NCBI RefSeq assembly: GCF_001424305.1
Contig: NZ_LMPD01000001.1
Location: 1,012,853 to 1,076,852 of the forward strand
Length of the DNA: 64,000 nt
DNA from: Pedobacter sp. Leaf176
Lineage (GTDB): Bacteria; Bacteroidota; Bacteroidia; Sphingobacteriales; Sphingobacteriaceae
Reading direction: 5' to 3'
Positions 50,958 through 58,979 of this stretch are shown in pieces (within the stretch, counting starts at the first letter, position 1; each line of letters begins with the position of its first letter). Made by a program: the position numbers and the translations under genes. The notes beneath the pieces are model-generated. The model saw only the letters and a list, made by a program, of their open reading frames with translations. It was not told where the DNA came from and made no database searches.

Positions 50958-51031
50958 CGTCATTGCGAGGTACGAAGCAATCTCATTTAGATGGTACGAT
51001 GCAAAAGATTGCTTCGTACCTCGTCATGACG
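50958..51031. repeat. GTCATTGCGAGG palindrome between leuB and the ABC ATPase
   Basis: The left arm (50958-50984) is CGTCATTGCGAGGTACGAAG followed by CAATCTC. The right arm (51006-51031) is its near inverse. The right arm and part of the centre encode the C-terminal residues of the ABC ATPase. Confidence 0.9.
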
Positions 51032-52492
51032 AATTTTGGTGTTTAAACTCTCGACGACTTTTACCTCGCCATTTTCTAATAATATTCTCTTTTCTATGCA
51101 GGTTGGCAGCTGCGATTCAAAATGGCCAACGTAAATCATCGTCATGCCGTTATTGCACAACTCATCAATAAATTGATTAAAAAGCTTTGTTTGCTGCTGG
51201 TCTAAGCCCTGACATGGTTCATCCAGAATCAATAATTCGGGATTTTTGATGATGGTTCTTGCCAATAAAACCAAGCGTTGCTTTCCCAATGGAAGCGAGC
51301 CTAAAAGTTCGTTCTTATGCTCCGTCAGCCCAAAATATGCTATCGTTTCATTTACCTGCTCACTTTTTGAATAAGGCAATTGCTGAAATAAGCCAACGGT
51401 ATCATAAAAGCCGGAAGCAATACTCTGCCAAACGGTTGAGGTAGCATCAAAATACCAATGAAACTCAGGAGAGATTAAACCAATATGTTGTTTAATGTCC
51501 CAAATGCTTTCGCCACTCCCACGTCTGTTGCCAAACAAATAAAGCTCGTTTGCGTACGACTGCGGATGGTCGCCATTTATAAGACTCAATAGAGTTGATT
51601 TGCCAGATCCATTATGACCCTGCAATAACCACTTTTCTCCAGCATTAACTTCCCAGTTGATGTTTTTTAAAACCTGTTTTTCAACATAGCTGATGTTAAC
51701 ATCTACCATTTTTACAATATTATTTGAAGAATATGCAGGTGATTCCTTAAGGAAATCAGGAATTTCTCCTGTATGTTTTTCTTCAGAAACTGATGTTATA
51801 GCTCTTGAATCTGAAACTGAAATTTGACCATTTATTATTTCCGCAAAGCGATTAACAGAACTTGGTAACTCCGAATCGTTGGAAATTAAAATCAATTGAA
51901 CGCCATCCATTGAAACTTGATCTAACAACACATTTAGATTTTTGCGTGATGTGGCATCCAGGCCTGTATAAGGCTGGTCGATAATTAACAATTGCGGCTT
52001 CAACCATAAAGCTTTAACCAGTTGCAATTTTTTATGTTCTCCACTTGATAATTCAATCAATTGAGAACTGGCAAATGTTGTAAAGTGTAGTGCTTCTAAA
52101 ATCGGTTCTACGTGATCAAAATGTAGATGGCTCTCCTTCCCAAAATCAACTAATTCTGCATGAACAGTTAAGGTATCTTTAGCCTGCTGACTGGTATAAC
52201 GCTGTTGATAATAGAAATTAGCAACGCCTTCAAGGTTTTTAAACTGGTACCAGCTTTCTACAAATAAAACCTCTGCTGGTAAATGACTATTATTATCAAA
52301 ACTAATTTTTACCTCGCCAGCTGCACTTTGCAGGCCTGCTATAATTTTAGCCAAAGATGTTTTACCACTTCCGCTTATACCGCCCAATACCCAGTTTTCC
52401 CCACAATTAATCGTCCAATTCAGACCCTTTAACACCTGCTTTTGCTGGTATTTTAGATTTAGACCCTGAATACTGACGGAATTTTCTTTCAT
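50987..52492 (-). CDS. Two-domain ABC ATPase (ModF/PhrA-like)
   Basis: This 501-residue protein has two ATPase halves and no membrane part, similar in size and order to ModF. NBD1 has Walker A GGISGSGKTSLAK, signature LSSGEHKK and Walker B IIDQPYTGLD, where the catalytic Glu is Gln. NBD2 has GHNGSGKSTLLS and a normal DEPCQGLD, but its signature is degraded to LPLGKQ. Only one of the two composite sites looks complete. The last 14 residues (RHDEVRSNLLHRTI) are encoded by a GTCATTGCGAGG repeat. It lies between leuD and leuB with no obvious role in leucine synthesis. Confidence 0.85.
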   Translation of the reverse strand: MKENSVSIQGLNLKYQQKQVLKGLNWTINCGENWVLGGISGSGKTSLAKIIAGLQSAAGEVKISFDNNSHLPAEVLFVESWYQFKNLEGVANFYYQQRYTSQQAKDTLTVHAELVDFGKESHLHFDHVEPILEALHFTTFASSQLIELSSGEHKKLQLVKALWLKPQLLIIDQPYTGLDATSRKNLNVLLDQVSMDGVQLILISNDSELPSSVNRFAEIINGQISVSDSRAITSVSEEKHTGEIPDFLKESPAYSSNNIVKMVDVNISYVEKQVLKNINWEVNAGEKWLLQGHNGSGKSTLLSLINGDHPQSYANELYLFGNRRGSGESIWDIKQHIGLISPEFHWYFDATSTVWQSIASGFYDTVGLFQQLPYSKSEQVNETIAYFGLTEHKNELLGSLPLGKQRLVLLARTIIKNPELLILDEPCQGLDQQQTKLFNQFIDELCNNGMTMIYVGHFESQLPTCIEKRILLENGEVKVVESLNTKIRHDEVRSNLLHRTI

Positions 52493-52501
52493 ATTTCCTG
52501 C

Positions 52502-52555
52502 GGTTTGATTACACAGATTAAGTGATTACACTGATTTTTTCTCGCAATGACGAGT
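52502..52555. repeat. ACACAGATTAAGTGATTACAC and CTCGCAATGACGAG fragments
   Basis: A CACAGATTA-type repeat (52506-52533) is followed by the partial GTCATTGCGAG arm TCTCGCAATGACGAG at 52540-52554. Confidence 0.5.
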
Positions 52556-52581
52556 GTGTTAGCTTGGTGCGTTTTAATCTT

Positions 52582-53169
52582 TTAGCCTCTAGCTTTCTCA
52601 AATTCCTCTATCAAATCTTTTTGCGCTAGAATAAAATCTATGTCATCGTAACCATTAATCAGGCAAGATTTTTTGTAAGGATTAATTTCAAATGATTCTT
52701 GTGCGCCTGTCTCTATAATAGTTACCGTTTGGTTTTCTAAATCAACTTCTAAAGGAGATTTAGAATTTGTATCCACTGCTGCGAAAATCTGAGCTAAGAA
52801 TTCTTCGCTTACCTGAATAGGTAGCAATCCATTGTTTAATGCATTGCCTTTGAAAATGTCGGCAAAGAAACTACTGATTACAACATCGAAACCTGCATCC
52901 TGAATAGCCCATGCCGCATGCTCGCGGCTACTACCACAGCCAAAGTTTTTTCCGGCAACTAAAACCTGGCCGCCATAAGTTGGGTCATTAAGCACAAAAT
53001 CAGCTTTAGGTTGATTATCGTTTTCATAACGCCAATCGCGGAACAAATTTTCACCAAAACCTTCACGAGTGGTTGCTTTTAGAAACCTCGCCGGAATAAT
53101 CTGGTCGGTATCAATGTTCTCTATGTTTAAAGGCACTACTGCCGATGTTAACTTTGTGAATTTTTTCAT
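52582..53169 (-). CDS. leuD: 3-isopropylmalate dehydratase small subunit LeuD
   Basis: This 195-residue subunit has the substrate-specificity loop in [17 protein letters not shown] and the conserved [17 protein letters not shown]. It works with the LeuC subunit as isopropylmalate isomerase. Here leuC is two genes upstream, so the usual leuCD pair is split by a monooxygenase and a methyltransferase gene. Confidence 0.97.
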   Translation of the reverse strand: MKKFTKLTSAVVPLNIENIDTDQIIPARFLKATTREGFGENLFRDWRYENDNQPKADFVLNDPTYGGQVLVAGKNFGCGSSREHAAWAIQDAGFDVVISSFFADIFKGNALNNGLLPIQVSEEFLAQIFAAVDTNSKSPLEVDLENQTVTIIETGAQESFEINPYKKSCLINGYDDIDFILAQKDLIEEFEKARG

Positions 53170-53207
53170 TGTGTTGTTTTTTTGTTTTTTGGTTTGCTTG
53201 TTGTATT

Positions 53208-53238
53208 GACCTATAACTTATAACCTAAAACGCATTAC
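53208..53238 (-). repeat. Short heptad array before the methyltransferase end
   Basis: CCTATAA CTTATAA CCTAAAA CGCATTA: sevens of the same kind as elsewhere, close to the gene end at 53235. Confidence 0.5.
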
Positions 53239-53996
53239 TTTTTTATCGCTTTCACTCGCAATCTTCTATAATCTGCCACCCATTCTCCATTGATGAAATA
53301 ATTGGGTTTCAGTATTTCTACAGCCAACTTCTTAATACCTTCAGCTTGCTCTTTTGTTATATTTTTAAATGCATGCTGTGCAAATTGGCTAATCCAAACC
53401 TGCATTCCTTCTTCACCGATAAGCTTTGTTGGCCTGTCGAATAACCAAATTTGTTCTACTTCAAAACCTTTCAATTCTAAGAGACTTGAATAAGAACTAA
53501 CTGATGGAAAGAACCAAAAATCAGTCAATACTCTATCTGCAAAGCCTAATTGTTCAGCGGCAGATTTTATGGCATCGGTTATGCTTTTAACATTCCCTTT
53601 ACCACCAAACTCAGCAACTAATCTTCCGCCAGTTTTCAGGCTTCGCAACAAACCCTCCACTAAAGCATTTTGGTTCTCAATCCAATGGAAAGTAGCATTA
53701 CTGAAAATGGCATCGAAGTTTTCCTGATAAGGAAGTTTAGTTCCATCAACCACTTCGAAATTTAAGTTTGGATAGGCTGTTTTAGCATTTGCAACCATAT
53801 CTGCCGATGCATCAGTTCCTAAAACTATTGCACCACTTTCGGCAATTTGAGCGGCTAGCTGACCAGTTCCACAACCTACATCTAAAATATGTTCGTTAGC
53901 TTTGGGCGCCAACCATTGCAAAACATCCGCTCCATAGTCAGATACGAAGTGGTGTTGTTTGTCATATAATTTTGCATCCCAAGCTATTTCTGGCAT
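53235..53996 (-). CDS. Class I SAM-dependent methyltransferase (trans-aconitate methyltransferase-like)
   Basis: This 253-residue enzyme has motif I HILDVGCGTGQLAAQIA, motif LGTDAS, and FDAIFSNATFHWI. The pattern is close to trans-aconitate 2-methyltransferase and related small-molecule enzymes. I start it at the ATG at 53996; the open frame could extend to a TTG at 54017. It lies inside the leu block, near leuD and leuC, whose product pair isomerises aconitate-like acids, but a link is only suggested. Confidence 0.85.
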   Translation of the reverse strand: MPEIAWDAKLYDKQHHFVSDYGADVLQWLAPKANEHILDVGCGTGQLAAQIAESGAIVLGTDASADMVANAKTAYPNLNFEVVDGTKLPYQENFDAIFSNATFHWIENQNALVEGLLRSLKTGGRLVAEFGGKGNVKSITDAIKSAAEQLGFADRVLTDFWFFPSVSSYSSLLELKGFEVEQIWLFDRPTKLIGEEGMQVWISQFAQHAFKNITKEQAEGIKKLAVEILKPNYFINGEWVADYRRLRVKAIKK

Positions 53997-54094
53997 AATT
54001 TTTTTCTTTTTGACCAAGATTCATATGATTAGAGAATTTTTAGATTAAATCGCACTGCGATATTTAATCATCCAATCATATACGACTCAATCGC

Positions 54095-54376
54095 TTAAAC
54101 ATAATGTTCAACAGTTGGAAAAGGATCATAAAAATGATGAAGTAGCTTTTTCCAATCTTGGTATTCTGCAGAACCTCTAAAACCTTCGGTATGTGCTTCT
54201 AATGTTTCCCAGTTTACCAGCAAAATATATTTGTCAGTTTCTTCCAAACACTTTTTTAGTTGATGCGAAATGTAACCTTCCATGGAGGAAATGATTTTTT
54301 GAGCCTCGTTAAAAGCTTTTTCAAAATCAGCTGATAAGCCAGCTTTTACATTTAATATCGCAACTTCTAAAATCAT
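54095..54376 (-). CDS. Antibiotic biosynthesis monooxygenase (ABM)-like small protein
   Basis: This 93-residue protein starts MILEVAILNVKAGLSADFEK and contains GYISHQLKKCLEETDKYILL and FRGSAEYQDWKKL. ABM-fold proteins act as small heme- or cofactor-independent oxygenases or as unknown dimers. Within the leu block it follows leuC. Confidence 0.85.
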   Translation of the reverse strand: MILEVAILNVKAGLSADFEKAFNEAQKIISSMEGYISHQLKKCLEETDKYILLVNWETLEAHTEGFRGSAEYQDWKKLLHHFYDPFPTVEHYV

Positions 54377-54427
54377 GTTTTTATATTCCCGTGCACAAGC
54401 ATTTTGCTATCTTTAATCTTTGTTCAT

Positions 54428-55840
54428 TTATCCTTGCTCTTGTAAAAGCATTTCTCTAACATCCGTAATTACTCCAGTTACGGCAGCAGCAGCAGCCGTT
54501 AGCGGACTAGCCAATAATGTTCTTGCATTTTGTCCCTGTCTACCTTCAAAATTTCTGTTCGATGTTGAAACACAATATTTTCCAGCAGGGATTTTATCTT
54601 CATTCATTCCTAAACAGGCGCTGCAACCTGGTTCGCGCAATTGGAAACCAGCGGCTTCGAAAATTTTATCTAAACCTTCATTTTTCGCTTGTTGCTCTAC
54701 TTGCTTCGAACCCGGAACAATCCATACCGTTACGCTATCCGCTTTGCGTTTGTCTTTTACAAAATCTGCCACTTCGCGTAAATCTTCAATACGAGAGTTG
54801 GTACAGCTTCCGATGAAAACATAATCAACCGGTTTTCCGATCAAAGCTGCATCATCATCAAAGCCCATATAGTCCAAGGCCTTTTGATAAGAAAGTTTCT
54901 CTTTATCTGGTTGCGCATTGGTAGCAGGAATATGCTCCTGGATTCCCATTCCCATTCCTGGGTTGGTTCCATAAGTAATCATTGGTGCGATATCTGCAGC
55001 ATTAAACGTTAGAACGCTATCGAATTTCGCATCAGCATCGCTGTACAAAGATTTCCAGTACGCTAAAGCTTTATCCCACTCCTCGCCTGCGGGAGCAAAC
55101 TCTCTTCCTTTGATATAATCGAAAGTGGTTTGGTCAGGAGCAATTAAACCACCTCTGGCACCCATTTCTATACTCATGTTGCAGATTGTCATTCGGGCTT
55201 CCATACTCAAAGCTTCAATTGCCGAACCTGCATATTCGATAAAATATCCGGTACCACCAGCTGCAGAAATTTGGGAGATGATGTAAAGGATGATGTCTTT
55301 TGCACCAACACCTTTGCCCAATTCGCCGTTAACCTCAATTTTCATGGTTTTAGGTTTCGACAGCAATAAACATTGCGTTGCAAAAACCTGCTCCACTTGC
55401 GAGGTTCCGATACCAAAAGCAATGGCTCCGAAAGCGCCATGTGTTGAGGTGTGACTATCGCCACAAACCATCGTTTTACCTGGCAAAGTAATACCCAATT
55501 CAGGTCCGATTACGTGAACAATGCCTTGAAATGGGTGTCCTAAACCATAAAGTTCGATTCCAAATTCTGCACAATTTCTAGTCAGCATATCCACCTGATA
55601 GCGGGAAAGCTCTTCTTTAATTGGCTGTAATTGGTTTAAAGTCGGCACGTTATGGTCGGCAGTAGCCACCGTTTGCTGCGGACGAAAAACTGGTAATCCT
55701 CTCTTGCGCAAACCATCAAAAGCCTGCGGAGAAGTTACTTCGTGTATTAAGTGTGTATCAATGTATAAAATATCAGGAAAGCCTTCTTCGCTTTTTACAA
55801 CGTGTGCATCCCAAATTTTTTCTACTAATGTTTTTGACAT
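54428..55840 (-). CDS. leuC: 3-isopropylmalate dehydratase large subunit LeuC
   Basis: This 470-residue aconitase-type subunit has [37 protein letters not shown] and the 4Fe-4S cysteines in [11 protein letters not shown] and [13 protein letters not shown]. It forms the isomerase with LeuD. Between it and ilvC there is a perfect hairpin at 55856-55888 in the same transcript. Confidence 0.97.
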   Translation of the reverse strand: MSKTLVEKIWDAHVVKSEEGFPDILYIDTHLIHEVTSPQAFDGLRKRGLPVFRPQQTVATADHNVPTLNQLQPIKEELSRYQVDMLTRNCAEFGIELYGLGHPFQGIVHVIGPELGITLPGKTMVCGDSHTSTHGAFGAIAFGIGTSQVEQVFATQCLLLSKPKTMKIEVNGELGKGVGAKDIILYIISQISAAGGTGYFIEYAGSAIEALSMEARMTICNMSIEMGARGGLIAPDQTTFDYIKGREFAPAGEEWDKALAYWKSLYSDADAKFDSVLTFNAADIAPMITYGTNPGMGMGIQEHIPATNAQPDKEKLSYQKALDYMGFDDDAALIGKPVDYVFIGSCTNSRIEDLREVADFVKDKRKADSVTVWIVPGSKQVEQQAKNEGLDKIFEAAGFQLREPGCSACLGMNEDKIPAGKYCVSTSNRNFEGRQGQNARTLLASPLTAAAAAVTGVITDVREMLLQEQG

Positions 55841-55855
55841 TTTGTTATTTTTTGT

Positions 55856-55888
55856 AAACCTTATAGGTTTTTAAAACCTATAAGGTTT
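55856..55888. repeat. Perfect 15-bp hairpin between ilvC and leuC
   Basis: AAACCTTATAGGTTT and AAACCTATAAGGTTT enclose a three-base loop (TTA). There is no T run behind it on the minus strand, so it is not a normal terminator; it may be a processing or stability element of the operon mRNA. Confidence 0.75.
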
Positions 55889-55896
55889 GAGTTCTA

Positions 55897-57378
55897 TTAT
55901 GCAGTTTTAATTGCTTTCATGGCAGTCATCGCTTTACGCAATGTAGCGCCAATCTGTTCTACTTCGTGTGAGCGGATTGCCTCGTTAACATCGATTAATT
56001 TTCTGTTATCTACAGCGCCATCTTTACCTTCGTTAAAGTTTTTACCCACTAAATCAGTGTCAACTTTAGTCATAAAGTCAGCTAATAATGGTTTACAAGC
56101 CTGGTCGAATAAGTAACAACCATACTCAGCCGTATCAGAAATTACGCGGTTCATTTCGAATAACTTTTTACGGGCAATCGTATTGGCAATAAGCGGTGTT
56201 TCGTGCAAGCTTTCATAGTAAGCACTTTCTGGTTTAATACCCGCCTGTACCATTGTTTCGAAAGCCAATTCAACACCTGCACGAACGAAAGCAACCATTA
56301 ATAAATAATTGTCGAAGTATTCTTGCTCACCAATTTTAACATCGCCAGCAGGCGTTTTTTCGAAAGCAGTTTCACCAGTTTCAGCTCTCCATTTCAATAA
56401 ATTTTTATCTCCGGCAGCCCAGTCTTCCATCATGGTACGGCTAAATTCGCCACTCATAATATCATCCTGGTGTTTTTGGAACAAAGGACGCATAATGTCT
56501 TTCAATTCTTCGGAGATTTCGAAAGCCTTGATTTTAGCAACATTGCTTAATCTATCCATCATTGCAGTAATACCACCTTGTTTCAAGGCTTCCGTAATCA
56601 CTTCAACACCATATTGAACCAATTTAGATGCATAACCAGCCTCGATTCCTTTCTCTACCATTTTATCGAAAGATAGGATAGAGCCGGTTTGCAATAAACC
56701 ACAAAGAATGGTTTGTTCGCCCATTAAATCAGATTTAACCTCAGCCACAAAAGATGATTTTAAAACTCCCGCTCTGTGTCCGCCTGTACCAACAGCATAA
56801 GCTTTTGCCTGTGCTAATCCTTTACCTTGGGGATCGTTTTCTGGATGTACAGCAATTAAAGTTGGTACGCCAAAACCACGAACATACTCCGCTCTAACCT
56901 CACTGCCCGGACATTTAGGCGCAACCATAATAACTGTTAAATCTTTACGGATTTGCATGCCTTCTTCCACAATATTGAAACCGTGTGAGTAAGATAATGT
57001 TGCACCTTCCTTCATTAAAGGCATAATTGCATTTACAACGGCAGTATGTTGTTTATCTGGCGTAAGGTTAATTACCACATCGGCAGTTGGAATTAATTCT
57101 TCGTAAGTGCCAACTTTGAAGTTGTTTTCGGTTGCATTTTTCCATGAATCTCTTTTGCCTTCAATCGCTTCTTTGCGCAACGTGTAACTTACATCTAAAC
57201 CACTATCTCTTAAATTTAAACCTTGATTTAAGCCTTGAGCTCCGCAACCTACAATCACTAGTTTTTTGCCTTTCAAAGCGCTAACGCCATCTAAAAACTC
57301 CTTGCTATCCATGAAATCGCAAACACCTAGCTGGTTTAATTTTTCTCTTAGAGGTAATGTGTTAAAATAATTTGACAT
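55897..57378 (-). CDS. ilvC: Ketol-acid reductoisomerase IlvC, long (class II) type
   Basis: This 493-residue enzyme converts acetolactate to dihydroxyisovalerate with NADPH. The nucleotide-binding site is [20 protein letters not shown], and the two C-terminal knotted halves are present ([15 protein letters not shown], then [20 protein letters not shown]). Length is typical of the class II type of E. coli. The gene is in the ilv part of the locus. Confidence 0.97.
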   Translation of the reverse strand: MSNYFNTLPLREKLNQLGVCDFMDSKEFLDGVSALKGKKLVIVGCGAQGLNQGLNLRDSGLDVSYTLRKEAIEGKRDSWKNATENNFKVGTYEELIPTADVVINLTPDKQHTAVVNAIMPLMKEGATLSYSHGFNIVEEGMQIRKDLTVIMVAPKCPGSEVRAEYVRGFGVPTLIAVHPENDPQGKGLAQAKAYAVGTGGHRAGVLKSSFVAEVKSDLMGEQTILCGLLQTGSILSFDKMVEKGIEAGYASKLVQYGVEVITEALKQGGITAMMDRLSNVAKIKAFEISEELKDIMRPLFQKHQDDIMSGEFSRTMMEDWAAGDKNLLKWRAETGETAFEKTPAGDVKIGEQEYFDNYLLMVAFVRAGVELAFETMVQAGIKPESAYYESLHETPLIANTIARKKLFEMNRVISDTAEYGCYLFDQACKPLLADFMTKVDTDLVGKNFNEGKDGAVDNRKLIDVNEAIRSHEVEQIGATLRKAMTAMKAIKTA

Positions 57379-57702
57379 CGTTTTTGTTATTTATTTTATG
57401 GTTCTATTTTCTAATTATTTCGTTTTTTGCAGTTTTACTGCCTTGGTTCGTATCCTCACGAACATTTTTATCATATTGAGCGTACTCTGAATATGTAAAG
57501 CAATTTTATGTGCTTTTCGGTTCATCAGTCCTGCTTTTCGTTTCAATCTTTTTTAACTCCTGTCATTCGCTCCATTTCCGTCATTGCGAGGAGGAACGAC
57601 GTGGCAATCTTTTTCGTAAACCCTTCAAAAAATATTTTCACTTCAATCGGGTTTATTTTACTCAGGTTCGGTGTTGTTACCCTAAACCCTAAACCCTAAA
57701 CC
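57379..57702. other. Repeat-rich stretch of 324 bases between ilvC and the DinB gene
   Basis: It contains copy B of the composite repeat (57526-57663), a GTCATTGCGAGG block (57579-57615) and the (CCCTAAA) array at 57680-57711. No gene or clear promoter is seen. Confidence 0.7.
57526..57663. repeat. Composite repeat, copy B (partner at 29979-30117)
   Basis: TCAGTCCTGCTTTTCGTTTC, a T-rich spacer, CGTCATTGCGAGGAGGAACG with GACGTGGCAATCTTTT, then CAAAAAATATTTTCA and CAATCGGGTTTA, in the same order as copy A. Confidence 0.65.
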
Positions 57703-57711
57703 CTAAACCCT
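57680..57711. repeat. (CCCTAAA)4 tandem array overlapping the end of a gene
   Basis: Four exact CCCTAAA units are followed by CCCT. The array is the exact plant-type telomere heptamer, here on a bacterial chromosome. Its first nine minus-strand bases of overlap give the DinB protein its last codons and TAG stop. Confidence 0.9.
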
Positions 57712-58173
57712 TTCTACGCCTTTCTTCAGTGCCCAGGCATATCCATAATGCACGTTATCGTGCCCTATCGTGGTAACCAGCACTTCTTCTATGCTTTTCA
57801 TCTCTGCTCCATATGTGGAAGTTGAAAAAGGCGTGATGTTTGCAAAAACGCCATTTGCATAATCTTCTTTTATCTTTTCAATACTATTAATGGCTAATGC
57901 TTTTAATTCCGCAACTTCCACCGCCGTTACAGTGTACGTCGGCCGGGTGTCTTTCTTATAGAATTCGTTAAATTTTACCGAGTTTGCATCTGCTAAAATC
58001 CCGGTGCGTACATAACAAAGCGTTTGTGTACTTACCACAATGTGCCCGAAATTCCAAATGATATTGTTGTTGTAACCTTCAGGAATTTTATTCAATTGCT
58101 CAATCGTTAAGCCATCTATTAACTGAATAAGGGCTTTGCGTGAGGTAATTATAAAATCAAATATTTCGTTCAT
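57703..58173 (-). CDS. DinB-family putative metal-dependent protein
   Basis: This 156-residue four-helix protein has the His residues typical of DinB/YfiT folds: WNFGHIVVSTQT near residue 48 and IGHDNVHYGYAWAL near 137-150. It probably binds a metal ion; the activity is unknown, perhaps thiol transfer. The C-terminal GVERV and its stop codon come from the CCCTAAA array, so the original end of the protein has been replaced or trimmed. It is located between ilvN and ilvC without a known connection. Confidence 0.85.
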   Translation of the reverse strand: MNEIFDFIITSRKALIQLIDGLTIEQLNKIPEGYNNNIIWNFGHIVVSTQTLCYVRTGILADANSVKFNEFYKKDTRPTYTVTAVEVAELKALAINSIEKIKEDYANGVFANITPFSTSTYGAEMKSIEEVLVTTIGHDNVHYGYAWALKKGVERV

Positions 58174-58183
58174 TTTTTTCTAT

Positions 58184-58225
58184 TGTTTTAGGTTTTAAGT
58201 TTTACGTCCTGAACTTATAACGTCG
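58184..58225 (-). repeat. Heptad array between the DinB gene and ilvN
   Basis: GTTTTAG GTTTTAA GTTTTAC GTCCTGA ACTTATA ACGTCG in sevens. Confidence 0.6.
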
Positions 58226-58232
58226 TCCTCAT

Positions 58233-58871
58233 TTACATTGTAAATATCTTCTCGCCTTTATCTAAGAACTCATTTTCTACCAGTTCTTCTCCAGGTTCAA
58301 AGGCCTCAAATTCTTTCAGTTTTTCGTGGAAACCGGCGCTATCTTTAATAATGGCAACCCTTGCAGAACGCACAAATTCAATCAGTTCGTAAGGCTCAAG
58401 GGCTTTCACTAAAGCATCTGTTTCTTCTCTATGACCAGTTACCGCAAAAACGGTATAATCTTTACGAATAACCACCGCACTTGCACCATATTGCCTTAAC
58501 AAACGTTCAACCGTTACCTTTTCGGCAATTTCATCGGTAGAAACTTTATAAAGCGCTAATTCCTGCCAGATGATTTCGTCGTTAGTATTGAAATAAACTT
58601 TCAAAACTTCAATTTGCTTTTCAATCTGTCGGGCAAGTTTCCGCACAACCTCATAACTTTCTGTAATTACGATGTTGAAACGATGAATTCCATCAATCTC
58701 AGAGGCCGAGCTATTTAGGCTCTCGATATTGATTTTTCTTTTCGAGAAAATAATCGCAATCCTGTTTAATAAACCGATCCGGTTCTCAGCATAAACCGTG
58801 ATGGTGTATTCCTGCTTTCCGTCTAAATCAGCCTTATCTATTTTATGTTCTATTGTATTTTCAGTACTCAT
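58233..58871 (-). CDS. ilvN: Acetolactate synthase small (regulatory) subunit IlvN
   Basis: This 212-residue subunit has an N-terminal ACT domain (ITVYAENRIGLLNRIAIIFS) and a second half that continues the regulatory fold (VIRKDYTVFAVTGHREETDA). It confers valine feedback control on the large subunit, encoded upstream. It is longer than the E. coli IlvN (about 96 residues) and like that of most bacteria. Confidence 0.95.
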   Translation of the reverse strand: MSTENTIEHKIDKADLDGKQEYTITVYAENRIGLLNRIAIIFSKRKINIESLNSSASEIDGIHRFNIVITESYEVVRKLARQIEKQIEVLKVYFNTNDEIIWQELALYKVSTDEIAEKVTVERLLRQYGASAVVIRKDYTVFAVTGHREETDALVKALEPYELIEFVRSARVAIIKDSAGFHEKLKEFEAFEPGEELVENEFLDKGEKIFTM

Positions 58872-58893
58872 AATAATTTCTTTTTTACCTTGT

Positions 58894-58968
58894 CGTCATT
58901 TCGACCTTGCGGAGAAATCTTTGTTCAAAGTTCTCTCCATTTCGCTGCGCTCCAGTCGAGATTACGAT
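58894..58968. repeat. CGTCATTTCGACCTTGCGG dispersed repeat
   Basis: CGTCATTTCGACCTTGCGGA on the left and TTCGCTGCGCTCCAGTCGAG on the right, an imperfect palindrome related to 46799-46870. Confidence 0.7.
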
Positions 58969-58979
58969 CAGATTTAATC

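Noticed and set aside
50943..50963. A longer N-terminus for LeuB
   Set aside because: It is encoded by a GTCATTGCGAGG repeat; the family start [12 protein letters not shown] is at 50942.
53997..54017. The TTG-started extension of the methyltransferase
   Set aside because: It adds a Lys-rich stretch with no family support; the ATG at 53996 is better.
57680..57711. A real telomere or chromosome end
   Set aside because: The array is 32 bases long inside a gene-dense region with normal genes on both sides.
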